DNA of 58,762 nt, taken from contig DASTWL010000064.1 of assembly GCA_035765895.1 (NCBI GenBank), positions 1-58,762 on the forward strand, given 5' to 3'. This document shows positions 27,044 to 40,807 of this stretch, in pieces. The position numbers and the translations under genes are program-made. The number at the start of each line of letters is the position of its first letter. Position 1 is the first letter of the stretch. Origin of the DNA: Verrucomicrobiia bacterium (GTDB lineage: Bacteria > Verrucomicrobiota > Verrucomicrobiia > Limisphaerales > DSYF01). The notes under the pieces are model-generated. The model saw nothing but the letters and a program-made list of their open reading frames with translations, had not been told where the DNA came from and ran no database searches.

Positions 27044-27931
27044 TCAAACTTGATCCAGCGTCTGGCCGGACAGCGCCACCAGATAGCCCTGCATCCGATT
27101 GGCTTCGTCGTTGTCATCCCGTTGCAGATAGGCGCGGTGCAGGTTGCCACAGACGCGCATCAACATGCGGCGGGCGGACATTGGCGTGAGGAATTGCTCA
27201 TTCAGGCCGAAGGCGGATTGCAGCAGGTATTGCACACAGTCGGCCTTGGTCAGCAACCGTCCGCGATTGAACGCATCGATGTAAACGGAATCGGCGCTGG
27301 ACTGGTAGCGGCAGACGAAGTGCCCGGGCAGGCCGATGCCACTGACTGGCAGTTGCAGCCGCCGGGCGATGAGCAGGTAAACGATGGAAAGGCTGATGGG
27401 GTTTCCGGTGCGCCGGTCGAGCACCTGGTTCAGGTGGCTGTTCCGTGGGTCGAAATAGTTTTCTTCGTTGCCCCGAAATCCCAGTTCGTTGAAGAGGTGG
27501 TCGTTGATGCGCGCCAGTTGTTCGCGGGGCGACAGGTCCGATGCGAGCCGCGGCCGGATGCCCGCCGCAAAATCATCGAGCAGGGCATGGTAGGCCTCGG
27601 CATTGACGTCTGGATAGGTCGTGCGGGCCAGCAGCAGACTGCCGGTTTCGATGTCCAGCTTTTCACCCGAACGCAGGCAGAACGACAAAAACTCATGGTC
27701 GGCGGTGCGCCGTTCAAAGTGCTGGATGATGCGCCGGGCGTTGCGCCGCAGGGACGGATCACTGCTCAACCGGTGCGGCCGCAGCCATTCGCAGACGGCG
27801 GGGCCTTGCGCCAGGATTCGTTCCTGCACCGCGTTGAACACTTCCGGGTCGTCATCACCCAGCAGTTTCAACAGCGCGGCACGCTCCCGTTCCTCAAGCG
27901 GTCGGGTGTTGCTTTGGGAGGAGGTTTTCAT
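27044..27931 (-). CDS. SirB1-type transglutaminase-like/TPR family protein
   Basis: About 295 residues of the family that carries a transglutaminase-like fold, often named SirB1. Landmarks are INDHLFNELGFRGNEENYFDPRN (split INDHLFNELGF, DPRNSHLNQVLDRRTGNPIS), LSIVYLLIARRL and VSGIGLPGHFVCRY, the last with the conserved His. The N-terminal 110 residues are helical. It lacks the Cys of true transglutaminases at the usual place, so it may be non-catalytic. ATG 27931 (MKTSSQ) is preferred over GTG 27958. Precise function unknown. Confidence 0.85.
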   Translation of the reverse strand: MKTSSQSNTRPLEERERAALLKLLGDDDPEVFNAVQERILAQGPAVCEWLRPHRLSSDPSLRRNARRIIQHFERRTADHEFLSFCLRSGEKLDIETGSLLLARTTYPDVNAEAYHALLDDFAAGIRPRLASDLSPREQLARINDHLFNELGFRGNEENYFDPRNSHLNQVLDRRTGNPISLSIVYLLIARRLQLPVSGIGLPGHFVCRYQSSADSVYIDAFNRGRLLTKADCVQYLLQSAFGLNEQFLTPMSARRMLMRVCGNLHRAYLQRDDNDEANRMQGYLVALSGQTLDQV

Positions 27932-27972
27932 GCGTGCGGGGCGGGGCCATTCAAACACTCATCAGGCTGAAT

Positions 27973-28269
27973 TCAACGAGAATCGGGCGGGCCTTTCCGA
28001 CGCTGCGCGCGTTCCAAGTCAACTTGATGCAAGGTCTCCTCGAGCAAGGTGCGCCGTTCCCGTCGTGACCGGGTCAACGAATCCACGGCGTCCAGCAGGG
28101 CGCAACCCACGGCGGTGAGCGTTGCCAGCAGGCAGACCGACCAGTAGAGCAGGGTGGCGAACGGCTGAAGCCGTCCCGCGAAGACGGTTTCACCGAGGAC
28201 CAGCAGCATCACGGCCAGTCCCAGGAAGAAGATGCCGGCGAGACGGCGGATCAAAGTGGAGCGGTTCAT
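27973..28269 (-). CDS. Small two-helix membrane protein, unknown
   Basis: 98 residues. Two hydrophobic segments (LAGIFFLGLAVMLLVLGET and LLYWSVCLLATLTAVGCALL) precede a basic, polar tail ending RAQRRKGPPDSR. I do not recognise the family. It lies upstream of the SirB1-like gene on the same strand (gap about 41 bp) and is divergent from the ACT-domain gene, so it is probably co-transcribed with the former. Confidence 0.75.
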   Translation of the reverse strand: MNRSTLIRRLAGIFFLGLAVMLLVLGETVFAGRLQPFATLLYWSVCLLATLTAVGCALLDAVDSLTRSRRERRTLLEETLHQVDLERAQRRKGPPDSR

Positions 28270-28321
28270 CCTGAAGCCAACCTAGCACGGCAGTCTGGCG
28301 GCGGCGACCCTCTCCTTTTAA

Positions 28322-28350
28322 TTGGCACGCGCGGCGGAGTCGGCTAGTTT
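28322..28350 (+). promoter_or_regulatory. Possible sigma70-type promoter of the ACT-domain gene
   Basis: TTGGCA (28322-28327) and TAGTTT (28345-28350) are separated by 17 bp and lie 40 bp before the ATG at 28390. The -35 matches the consensus at five of six positions and the -10 at three of six, so this is a weak candidate. Confidence 0.3.
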
Positions 28351-28389
28351 TGCCGGCGGAGCGCGGAGCAACATTGAACATGGAGGGTT

Positions 28390-28782
28390 ATGCACATCAG
28401 CAAGCAACTGGCCATCTTTCTGGACAACCGCCCCGGCACGCTGGCGCGTCTGGCGGACGCGATGGCCGAGGCGGAAATCAACATTTACGCGATTTCAACC
28501 AGCGACACCATTGACCATTCTGTGGTGCGCCTCGTCGTGAGTGATTACCGGAAGGCGCTGCACGTCTTCGAGGAGCGCGGCGCCCTGGTGGTGGAGGACG
28601 ACGTGCTGGTGATTGAAGGCGACAATAAACCCGGTTCACTGGCGCGCCTGGCCCACAAGCTGGCGGCCGCCAAGGTGAACATCGAATACTGTTACAGCGC
28701 CACCGGACCGCGGGAAAAGAAGGGGCTGATGGTGCTGCGGGTTTCGGATGCCAGGAAGGCGCTCAAAGTCCTGAACAGTTAA
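28390..28782 (+). CDS. Tandem ACT-domain protein
   Basis: 130 residues with two ACT domains and nothing else. The first runs from ISKQLAIFLDNRPGTLARLADAMAEAEIN, the second from VLVIEGDNKPGSLARLAHKLAAAKVNI (each shown here as start words: LDNRPGTLARLADAM and GDNKPGSLARLAHKL). The paired N-x-P-G-[ST]-L-A-R-L turns are amino-acid or small-ligand binding sites. A role as a ligand sensor or amino-acid regulator is inferred from the family. A GGAGG box (28382-28386) precedes ATG 28390. Confidence 0.92.
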   Translation: MHISKQLAIFLDNRPGTLARLADAMAEAEINIYAISTSDTIDHSVVRLVVSDYRKALHVFEERGALVVEDDVLVIEGDNKPGSLARLAHKLAAAKVNIEYCYSATGPREKKGLMVLRVSDARKALKVLNS

Positions 28783-28841
28783 TCTGGCTTTTTTGGCCGG
28801 TGTGGCCGCCGTGTCTTGCCCTCCGCGCCGCCCCCCGGTTC

Positions 28842-30326
28842 ATGCGCTTTCCTCTCCTCTACGAAATCAACACACGCTGCTGGCTGCGTGAATTGTCGGC
28901 GGCCGCGGGACGCACGTTGACCCTGGCCGAAGTCCCCGAAGCGGAGATTCAACGCTGGCGGGAAAGCGGCTTCACCCACGTCTGGTTGATGGGGGTGTGG
29001 CGGAGCGGGCCCCAGGCGCGGGCGGCCGCATTGAACGATTCCAAACTGCGCCAGGCGTATGCGGCGGCGTTGCCCGACTGGCGTGAAGACGACGTGGGTG
29101 GTTCGCCTTACGCCGTGGCCGCGTATCAAGTGGCGGAAGAACTGGGCGGGGACGCGGCGCTGGCGGAGTTGCGCCGGCGGCTGGCGCAGCAGGAGATTTT
29201 GCTCGTGCTGGATTTTGTGCCCAACCACCTCGGCCTGGATCACCTCTGGCTGAAGGAGCGGCCGGAACTCTTCGTGCAAAGTCCAACGCCGTTGCCCGAG
29301 ACTTTCACGGTGGAACACGCGGGGCAAATCCGCTGGATTGCGCATGGCAAGGATCCGAATTTCCCCGCCTGGACCGACACCGCGCAACTCGACTATCGGA
29401 ATCCGGCCACGCGCGAGGCGATGATTCAGCAGTTGCTCGCCATTGCGGCGCGGTGCGACGGCGTGCGGTGTGACATGGCCATGTTGCTGTTGAACGACCT
29501 GTTCGCGAAGCATTGGTCGCGCTTTCCCTTCAGTCAGCCGGTGCCGGACCGGGAATTTTGGACCGAAGCCCTCGCCGCCGTGTGGCGCGTGTTGCCCGAC
29601 TTCCTGTTCATCTCCGAGTCCTACTGGAATCTGGAATCCTGCCTGCAAACGCTCGGATTTGATTACACCTACGACAAGGTGCTCTACGACGAGCTGGTCT
29701 ATCACGATCCCTCGGCCGTGACCCGCCATCTGCTGGAGGAAAGTTCGCCGACGTTCATCGAGAAAAGCGTCCACTTCCTGGAGAACCACGATGAGCAGCG
29801 GGCGGCGGCGGTCTTTGTGCCGGCCGAACATCGGGCGGCGGCGCTTCTCGTGCTCGGGCTGTCCGGGCTGCGAATGCTGCACGACGGCCAGCTGACCGGC
29901 AACCGCACCCGGCTCCCCGTGCAACTGCTCCGGCGCCCCGCCGCGCCACCCGACGAGGCAACCCGGCAAATCTACGATCAACTGTTGCGCGGACTGCGGA
30001 GTTCGGCGGTGGGACGGGGCGAGGCGACGTTGCTGCGCCCGCGGGCCGCCTGGCCGGACAATCAGACGTGGCGCAATTTCGTCGTTATTCAGTGGCAGGT
30101 GCATCCGGGCGAGTTTGACCTCGTGGTGGTCAACCTCGTGCCGCATCGCTGCCAATGCTACGTGCCCCTCACGATTCCCAATCTGGGCCGCGATCACTGG
30201 GTCATGCAGGATTTGCTCGGCCCGGAACGCTACCTGCGGGTGGGCGCCGACTTGGAACGGCAGGGGCTTTACCTCGATGTGCCGGCCTACGCCGCCCAGG
30301 TCTTTCACTTCCAGCCGGGCTGCTGA
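28842..30326 (+). CDS. GH13 family alpha-amylase-like glycoside hydrolase
   Basis: 494 residues from ATG 28842. All four GH13 regions are visible: LVLDFVPNHLGLDH (about residue 120), GVRCDMAMLL with the nucleophile Asp (about 210), FLFISESYW with the acid/base Glu (about 257) and FLENHDEQR with the third catalytic Asp (about 315). No signal peptide, so a cytoplasmic enzyme acting on glycogen or maltodextrin-like glucans is likely. The start YEINTRCWLREL matches an uncharacterised GH13 subgroup rather than GlgB or GlgX. No other glycogen gene is adjacent. Confidence 0.88.
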   Translation: MRFPLLYEINTRCWLRELSAAAGRTLTLAEVPEAEIQRWRESGFTHVWLMGVWRSGPQARAAALNDSKLRQAYAAALPDWREDDVGGSPYAVAAYQVAEELGGDAALAELRRRLAQQEILLVLDFVPNHLGLDHLWLKERPELFVQSPTPLPETFTVEHAGQIRWIAHGKDPNFPAWTDTAQLDYRNPATREAMIQQLLAIAARCDGVRCDMAMLLLNDLFAKHWSRFPFSQPVPDREFWTEALAAVWRVLPDFLFISESYWNLESCLQTLGFDYTYDKVLYDELVYHDPSAVTRHLLEESSPTFIEKSVHFLENHDEQRAAAVFVPAEHRAAALLVLGLSGLRMLHDGQLTGNRTRLPVQLLRRPAAPPDEATRQIYDQLLRGLRSSAVGRGEATLLRPRAAWPDNQTWRNFVVIQWQVHPGEFDLVVVNLVPHRCQCYVPLTIPNLGRDHWVMQDLLGPERYLRVGADLERQGLYLDVPAYAAQVFHFQPGC

Positions 30327-30652
30327 CCGGCGGGCGGCTTGAAATTGCGCAAATTTTTTGATGACACCGCGGCTGGGCGCATGTTTGATATGCGCCGCGC
30401 TGGCGGACCCGCCGTTTTTGGGCAATAATTTCCGTCGGTGCGCGGGGGGTTGCCCGTGAAGTTGGGGATGTGGTTCTTGGGGTCCGGAGGCGTGGGGGAA
30501 CTGGTTTCACTTCGCTGGTTGGTTTCAACGCGACGGAGGGTCCACGCCCGTTGGGTCGGCGGCAACGGTCAACGGCGGCGAGGCGGCAACGGCGGTTCGA
30601 AAAATGCATTGCGCCAGAGCGTTTTGTTGGTAGTAAAAATCCGACTTTAGTC
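30327..30652 (+). other. Intergenic region between the GH13 gene and gltB
   Basis: 326 bp without a convincing gene, although a frame runs into gltB without stops. A 7-bp dyad (ggcgcat/atgcgcc, 30376-30396) is followed by a small GGCG/CGCC hairpin with five T residues (30402-30419), which may be a weak terminator of the GH13 gene. A weak promoter (ttgcgc, 16 bp, tagtaa at 30609-30636) can be drawn just before gltB. Nothing more specific is visible. Confidence 0.35.
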
Positions 30653-35284
<4,632 letters not shown>

Positions 35285-35323
35285 ACCGATTCGATACGTT
35301 TAGGAACCTGAAAGACATCAAGC

Positions 35324-36808
35324 ATGGGCAAACCGACTGGATTCCTCGAATACCTCCGCGAACTGCCGCTGGATCGTAATGCCATCAAGCGCATCGCCGA
35401 CTGGAACGAATTCCACGAGCACATGGATGACGCGAAACTGCGCGAGCAGGCGGCGCGTTGCATGGATTGCGGCATTCCCTTCTGCCACAACGGCACGCTG
35501 GTCAGCGGCATGGCCAGCGGCTGCCCCGTCAACAACCTCATCCCCGAGTGGAACGACCTCGTCTATCGCGGACTTTGGAAGGAGGCGCTGGAGCGGCTGC
35601 ACAAGACGAACAACTTTCCGGACTTCACCGGCCGCGTTTGTCCGGCGCCGTGCGAAGGCTCCTGCGTGCTGGGCATCAATGCCCCGCCCGTGACCATCAA
35701 GAACATCGAGTGCTCCATCATCGATTACGGCTGGGAGCATGGCTGGGTTGTGCCCGAGCCGCCGCAAAAGCGCACCGGCAAGAAAGTGGCCGTCATTGGC
35801 TCCGGTCCCGCGGGCCTGACCGCGGCGGCCCAGCTCAATCGTGCCGGGCACTTGGTGACCGTCTTTGAACGCGCCGACCGCGCCGGCGGCCTGCTCATGT
35901 ATGGCATCCCCAACATGAAGCTCGACAAGGAAAAGGTGGTGGCGCGCCGGCTCCAGCAAATGGAGGCCGAGGGCGTCGTGTTCAAGTGCAACTGTGAGGT
36001 GGGCCGCGACCTCACGGCGCAGCAGTTGCTGGCCGAATTTGACGCCATCGTGATCTGCACGGGCGCCACCAAGCCGCGCGATTTGCCGATTGAAGGCCGT
36101 TCCGCGAAGGGCATTCACTTTGCCATGGACTTTCTCACCGCGAACACCAAGGCGTTGCTCGACGGGCACAAGAACGGCAGCTTCATCTCCGCGGAGGGCA
36201 AGGATGTCGTTGTCATCGGCGGCGGTGACACCGGCACCGACTGCGTGGGAACTTCACTGCGCCACGGCTGCAAAAGCCTGGTGCAGGTGGAAATTCTGCC
36301 GAAACCGCCGCTGGAGCGGGCCAAGGACAATCCGTGGCCCGAGTGGCCCAAGGTTTACAAGCTTGATTACGGCCAGGAGGAGGCAGCCGCGAAGTTTGGC
36401 GCCGACCCGCGTGTTTATCTGACCACGGCGAAAAAGTTCGAAACGGATGAGCAGGGGCACGTCAAGGCCGTCCATCTGGTGCAAATTCAGTGGGAGAAAA
36501 ACGAGAAGGGACAGTTCATTCCCAAGGATGTCCCGGGGACCGAACGCGTCATTCCCGCCCAGCTCGTGCTCCTCGCGATGGGCTTCCTCGGACCTGAACA
36601 GCCGTTGCTCGACAGCCTCGGTGTCGAGCGCGATCCACGCAGCAACGTGAAGGCGGAGCACGGCAGGTATGCCACCAGCATTCCCAAGGTTTTCGCCGCG
36701 GGCGATTGCCGGCGCGGCCAGAGCCTGGTCGTGTGGGCGTTCAACGAAGGACGGGGCGCCGCACGGGAGGTGGACCGTTTCCTCATGGGCGTCACGGAAC
36801 TGCCCTGA
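35324..36808 (+). CDS. gltD: Glutamate synthase, small subunit
   Basis: NAD(P)H- and FAD-binding partner of Glt[16 protein letters not shown] is the typical start. [12 protein letters not shown] and [17 protein letters not shown] supply the cysteines of the 4Fe-4S clusters. [22 protein letters not shown] is the FAD-binding loop, [13 protein letters not shown] is characteristic, and [13 protein letters not shown] binds NADPH. 494 residues. Presence of gltD indicates an NADPH-type GOGAT. It ends in a terminator at 36826-36857, so gltB-gltD form one unit. Confidence 0.97.
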   Translation: MGKPTGFLEYLRELPLDRNAIKRIADWNEFHEHMDDAKLREQAARCMDCGIPFCHNGTLVSGMASGCPVNNLIPEWNDLVYRGLWKEALERLHKTNNFPDFTGRVCPAPCEGSCVLGINAPPVTIKNIECSIIDYGWEHGWVVPEPPQKRTGKKVAVIGSGPAGLTAAAQLNRAGHLVTVFERADRAGGLLMYGIPNMKLDKEKVVARRLQQMEAEGVVFKCNCEVGRDLTAQQLLAEFDAIVICTGATKPRDLPIEGRSAKGIHFAMDFLTANTKALLDGHKNGSFISAEGKDVVVIGGGDTGTDCVGTSLRHGCKSLVQVEILPKPPLERAKDNPWPEWPKVYKLDYGQEEAAAKFGADPRVYLTTAKKFETDEQGHVKAVHLVQIQWEKNEKGQFIPKDVPGTERVIPAQLVLLAMGFLGPEQPLLDSLGVERDPRSNVKAEHGRYATSIPKVFAAGDCRRGQSLVVWAFNEGRGAAREVDRFLMGVTELP

Positions 36809-36825
36809 GGGGTTTTCAATCCGGG

Positions 36826-36857
36826 AGCGCGGGCCGAACAGCCCGCGCTTCTTTTTT
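36826..36857 (+). terminator. Rho-independent terminator after gltD
   Basis: A 9-bp perfect stem (36826-36834 with 36841-36849) and a 6-nt loop are followed by six T residues at 36852-36857. Confidence 0.85.
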
Positions 36858-36882
36858 GGCAGATCAACCGCAAGCCGTTAAA

Positions 36883-37974
36883 ATGGGCATGGTGAGCGCA
36901 GCGACAAAACAACGCGTGGTTTTGGGCATGAGTGGTGGCGTGGATTCGTCCGCGGCCGCCGCCCTGCTGTTGGAGCAGGGCTGGGACGTGATTGGCATCA
37001 CCCTCAAACTGTGGCCGCAGGATTGCGTGTCGCGGGCCGAGGACAAGTGCTGTGGCCCGCAAGCCGTGACGGACGCGCGTTCCGTGGCGCACAAGCTGGG
37101 CATTCCATTCTATCTCGTGGACGAGGCCGAGGACTTTCAGAAGGCGGTCATCAACTATTTTGCGGAAGAATACAAGGCTGGCCGCACGCCCAATCCCTGT
37201 GTGATGTGCAACGAACGGCTGAAGTTTGGCAATCTCATCAATCGCGCGCAGCAGCTCGGGGCGGATTTTATTGCGACCGGGCATTACGCCCGGGTCGAGC
37301 GCCGTGAGGACGGCTGCGTGCTGTTGCGGCGCGGTCGTGACGTGCGCAAGGACCAGAGCTATTTTCTGTTTTCGCTGCGGCAGGAACAGTTGCGCCGCGT
37401 GGTGTTTCCGCTGGGGGAATTGACCAAAACCGACACGCGCGACACGGCGCGTCATTGCGGACTCAAGACGGCCGACAAGGAGGAGAGCATGGAAATTTGC
37501 TTCGTGCCGGACAAGGATTACGGCCGCTTTCTGCAGCAGGCCAGGTTGGTTGAGCCACATCGCGGTGAAATCGTGGATCTGCACGGGCACGTGCTCGGCC
37601 ATCATGACGGCATCGAGTTTTACACCATCGGTCAACGCAAGGGGCTGGGGCTTTCCTCGCCGCGGCCCTTGTATGTCGTCGAGCTGGATGCGGCCCGCAA
37701 CCGCGTGATTGTGGGGGATGAATCTGCGCTGGAACGGGCGGAGTTCCGGATTGAGCGGTGCAACTGGATTCCGTTTGCCGAGCCGCCCGCCCGTTTTGAA
37801 GCGCTGGCCAAAATTCGTTACAACCACCCCGGCACGCCGGCCACGGTGACACCGCATTCGGATGGAACCGCCCGCGTCGAGCTGCACACGCCCCAGCGGG
37901 CCATCACGCCCGGTCAAGCCTGCGTGTTCTATCAGGATGATCTGGTCGTGGGGGGCGGCTGGATCGGCCGGTGA
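36883..37974 (+). CDS. mnmA: tRNA-specific 2-thiouridylase
   Basis: Makes 2-thiouridine at the wobble position of Lys, Glu and Gln tRNAs. VVLGMSGGVDSSAAAALL is the ATP pyrophosphatase P-loop. The catalytic cysteines lie in GRTPNPCVMCNERLKF and SMEICFVPDKDYGRFL. ATGHYAR and TIGQRKGLGLSS are also diagnostic. 363 residues from ATG 36883; ATG 36889 is an alternative. Its tRNA substrates overlap with those of LysS and GltX encoded earlier in the window. Confidence 0.96.
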   Translation: MGMVSAATKQRVVLGMSGGVDSSAAAALLLEQGWDVIGITLKLWPQDCVSRAEDKCCGPQAVTDARSVAHKLGIPFYLVDEAEDFQKAVINYFAEEYKAGRTPNPCVMCNERLKFGNLINRAQQLGADFIATGHYARVERREDGCVLLRRGRDVRKDQSYFLFSLRQEQLRRVVFPLGELTKTDTRDTARHCGLKTADKEESMEICFVPDKDYGRFLQQARLVEPHRGEIVDLHGHVLGHHDGIEFYTIGQRKGLGLSSPRPLYVVELDAARNRVIVGDESALERAEFRIERCNWIPFAEPPARFEALAKIRYNHPGTPATVTPHSDGTARVELHTPQRAITPGQACVFYQDDLVVGGGWIGR

Positions 37975-38046
37975 AACCGCCCGGCGCCGCCGGAGATTCA
38001 CCTTGCGGGGGAAGGGCGGCTTGTTACAGTTCGCGGCGCGGCAAGT

Positions 38047-38070
38047 CCACCTGAACCGGTGGTCTTTTTT
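38047..38070 (+). terminator. Probable terminator between mnmA and prs
   Basis: A short stem (ccacc at 38047-38051, ggtgg at 38058-38062) with a 6-nt loop is followed by six T residues at 38065-38070. Only 5 bp, so termination may be partial; prs begins 26 bp later. Confidence 0.5.
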
Positions 38071-38096
38071 ATTTCCAACCCTGAAGTCATCAGCAC

Positions 38097-39041
38097 GTGA
38101 AAATTTTCAGCGGCACAGCCAATGAGCCCCTGGCCCGGGCCATCTGCAAGAATGTCGGCGTGGCCCTCGGCAAATGCACCATCAAACCGTTTCCCGACGG
38201 CGAGACGTTTGTAAAAATCGAGGATAATGTCCGGGGCGAGGATGTCTTCCTGGTCCAGCCGACGTCACCGCCCACGAACCACAACCTCATGGAGTGCTTC
38301 ATCATGATTGACGCACTCCGGCGGGCCAGCGCCAAACGCATCACCGCCGTGCTGCCGTTTTATGGTTATGCCCGGCAGGACCGCAAGGACCAGCCGCGCG
38401 TGCCCATCACCGCCAAGCTGGTGGCCAACCTGCTGGTTGCCGCCGGGGCCAATCGCGTGCTGACCATGGATTTGCACGCCCAGCAGATTCAGGGCTTTTT
38501 CGACATTCCGGTGGATCACCTTTATGCGTCACCGGTCATCTATCGTTATTTGAAGCGCAAAAAAATTCCCGATCTTGTCATCGTCAGTCCGGACGTTGGT
38601 GGGTTGAAGATGGCGCACGCCTATTCGCAGTTTCTCGGTGCCGGGCTGGCCATTGTGGCGAAGTCGCGCAAGAGCGCCACGGAGGTGGAAGCCATTGCGC
38701 TCATCGGGGAGGTGGCGGGCAAGAACTGCCTGCTGGTGGACGATCTGACGGAGACCTGCGGCACCCTGGTGAGCGCCGCGGACTTCCTCAAAAAGCAGGG
38801 AGCGAGGAAGATTTTGGCCTGCGTTTCGCACGCGGTTTTGAGCCCCATCGGCATCGAACGACTGCGCAAATCAGTCATTGACGAACTTATCACGACTGAT
38901 ACTGTCTTCCGCCCGCCAATTGACGGGGTCAGACTGACCACCTTGTCGGTGGCGGGTTTGTTGGGTGAAGCCATCAAACGAATTCACAGCAATCAATCCG
39001 TGAATTCCTTGTTCGCTTTCAAAGATGGACGTCCCGCCTGA
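38097..39041 (+). CDS. prs: Ribose-phosphate pyrophosphokinase
   Basis: Makes PRPP from ribose 5-phosphate and ATP. MKIFSGTANEPLARAI is the N terminus from a GTG start at 38097. FPDGETFVKIEDNVRGED, AVLPFYGYARQDRK, VLTMDLHAQQIQGFF and the PRPP loop LLVDDLTETCGTL are all present. 314 residues, normal. rplY and pth follow, a common arrangement. Confidence 0.96.
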   Translation: MKIFSGTANEPLARAICKNVGVALGKCTIKPFPDGETFVKIEDNVRGEDVFLVQPTSPPTNHNLMECFIMIDALRRASAKRITAVLPFYGYARQDRKDQPRVPITAKLVANLLVAAGANRVLTMDLHAQQIQGFFDIPVDHLYASPVIYRYLKRKKIPDLVIVSPDVGGLKMAHAYSQFLGAGLAIVAKSRKSATEVEAIALIGEVAGKNCLLVDDLTETCGTLVSAADFLKKQGARKILACVSHAVLSPIGIERLRKSVIDELITTDTVFRPPIDGVRLTTLSVAGLLGEAIKRIHSNQSVNSLFAFKDGRPA

Positions 39042-39074
39042 GCGGTGACGGTGAGTATTTGAATTGCTGAAAAA

Positions 39075-39818
39075 ATGAAATCTGTAGCACTTAATGCCTC
39101 GGTGCGCTCGGAAATCCGCCGCAGCGCCAACAAAAAACTTCGTGCCTCCGGCCGCATCCCTGCGGTCATTTACGGGCGCAACTCCCAGCCGCAAAATCTT
39201 GATGTCGATGCCCGGGAACTGGGCAACCTGATCCTGCACGGCATTTCCGAGAACGTGCTTGTGGATTTGAGCGTCAAGGACGACCCCAAGCCCAAGCGAC
39301 TGGCCCTCGTGCAGGAAGTCCAGCATCATCCGCTCAACGGCCGGGTGTTGCACGTTGATTTTCACGAAGTCGCCGAAAACGAAAAAGTCACCATCTCCGT
39401 GCCGGTGGAAACCACGGGCGAAGCCGCGGGGGTAAAACTCTCCGGCGGCGTTCTCGAACACGTCCTGTTCAAAATCAAGGTGCGCGCCCTGCCCAAGGAT
39501 TTGCCCGAGCAAATCGTTCTCGATGTGAGCGCGCTTGAGATTGACCGCTCCATTCATCTTGGCGACATCAAGCCGCCCGCCGGGGTGGAAATCCTCGGCC
39601 ACAAGGAAGTGGTCGTGGTGTCCTGTGCGAAACCGCGCGCCGAGGTTGAGGAAGCTCCGGTCGCTGAAGGAGCCGCCCCGGCTGCAGGCGCCGTGGAGAT
39701 GATCAAAGAGAAGAAGGAAGAAGGCGCGGCTGCTGCTGCGCCCAAGGCGGGCGACAAGGCTGCCGCCCCGAAGGCGGGCGAGAAATCCGCCGCGCCGGCT
39801 GCCGACAAAAAGAAGTAA
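39075..39818 (+). CDS. rplY: 50S ribosomal protein L25 (CTC/TL5 type)
   Basis: 5S rRNA-binding protein bL25 in its long, two-domain form. The N-terminal domain shows the conserved R-x-S-G-x-I-P-A-V-[IV]-Y-G turn (ASGRIPAVIYG), and the TL5 beta domain spans about residues 90-190 (HVDFHEVAENEKVTISVPV). The last 45 residues are a low-complexity Ala/Lys/Glu tail not needed for 5S binding. 247 residues. Confidence 0.94.
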   Translation: MKSVALNASVRSEIRRSANKKLRASGRIPAVIYGRNSQPQNLDVDARELGNLILHGISENVLVDLSVKDDPKPKRLALVQEVQHHPLNGRVLHVDFHEVAENEKVTISVPVETTGEAAGVKLSGGVLEHVLFKIKVRALPKDLPEQIVLDVSALEIDRSIHLGDIKPPAGVEILGHKEVVVVSCAKPRAEVEEAPVAEGAAPAAGAVEMIKEKKEEGAAAAAPKAGDKAAAPKAGEKSAAPAADKKK

Positions 39819-39869
39819 TGCCGCGCGGGTGGTGGAAGCCCCCGCGGATGGGTTCCCGAGCGACGGCAC

Positions 39870-40481
39870 ATGGAAAATCTCCGGCTCATCGTGGGTTTGG
39901 GGAATCCGGGAGCCGAATACGCACGGACACGGCACAACGCCGGTTTTTTGGTGGCGGACCAGCTGGCCTCGCGCTGGAAACTGGTCTGGCAGACCGAGCG
40001 GAAGTTTAACGCGCAGGTGGCCAGGGCCACTGTTGCGCCGGGCGTTCAGGTCGTTTTGTGCAAGCCGCAAACGTTCATGAACGCCAGTGGCGAGGCCGTG
40101 CGGCCGCTGGCGGGGTTTTATCGGGTGACGGCCGCCGGCTGTTTGGTGGTGGTGGATGATGCGGATTTGCCGTTTGGCGAACTGCGGCTTCGCCTCCGCG
40201 GCAGCAGCGGAGGGCATCACGGACTGGAGTCGGTCGAGCAGCATTTGGGCACCCGCGACTTTCCGCGGCTTCGGATTGGCATTGGGCGGCAGGGCGCGGT
40301 GCGGCAGATCACGGGCCATGTGCTGGGACGGTTTGCGACGGCGGACGAACCGCTGCTCGCAGCGGTGTTGTCGCGGGCGGCGGACCAGGCTGCGTGCTGG
40401 GCCGTCGAGGGCGGTTCGAGGGCGATGAATCAATTTAACGGGACAGTTGCCTGTCCCACCAACGAAGGAAAAGAGCAGTGA
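39870..40481 (+). CDS. pth: Peptidyl-tRNA hydrolase
   Basis: Recycles peptidyl-tRNA. LIVGLGNPGAEYARTRHNAGF carries the catalytic His and Asn region (words: LIVGLGNPGAEY, TRHNAGF). CKPQTFMNASGEAV contains the second conserved Asn, and VVVDDADLPFGELRLRLRGSSGGHHGL (VVVDDADLPFGE, GGHHGL) is the remaining signature. 203 residues. The stop overlaps the rpsF start. Confidence 0.96.
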   Translation: MENLRLIVGLGNPGAEYARTRHNAGFLVADQLASRWKLVWQTERKFNAQVARATVAPGVQVVLCKPQTFMNASGEAVRPLAGFYRVTAAGCLVVVDDADLPFGELRLRLRGSSGGHHGLESVEQHLGTRDFPRLRIGIGRQGAVRQITGHVLGRFATADEPLLAAVLSRAADQAACWAVEGGSRAMNQFNGTVACPTNEGKEQ

Positions 40482-40783
40482 AACGTTACGAAGGTTTGTT
40501 TATTCTGAATACGGCGGGCAAGGAAGAGGGTGTCAACGACCTGGTTGAGGCCATCAAGTCCGAGTTAACCGCCCAAGGCATCAAGGTTGAGACTGTGCAA
40601 AAGATGGAAAAGCGCGGCTTCTCCCGCGTTGGCGACAACAAGTTGAAGGAAGGTTACTACGTCAACTTCATCTTTGAAGCCGGCCCGGAGGCACTGCGCA
40701 AGTTGCAGCGCCATTTTGCCTTGAACGAGAATGTGTTTCGGACCCTGTTCACCGCATTGCCGGAGCCGGCGGTGGCGAAGTAA
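40478..40783 (+). CDS. rpsF: 30S ribosomal protein S6
   Basis: bS6, 101 residues. KRYEGLFILN at the N terminus and the EGYYVNFIFEAGPEALRKLQ segment match the family; the C-terminal part includes HFALNENVFRTLF. GTG 40478 overlaps the pth stop TGA, so translation is probably coupled. ssb follows after 24 bp. Confidence 0.93.
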   Translation: MKRYEGLFILNTAGKEEGVNDLVEAIKSELTAQGIKVETVQKMEKRGFSRVGDNKLKEGYYVNFIFEAGPEALRKLQRHFALNENVFRTLFTALPEPAVAK

Positions 40784-40807
40784 TGCCGCCCGCCGCGGAA
40801 AGTCCTC

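Noticed and set aside
30470-30652. 61-codon N-terminal extension of gltB
   Set aside because: The extension is Arg/Gly-rich without family similarity; the ATG at 30653 puts the catalytic Cys at a normal distance from the start.
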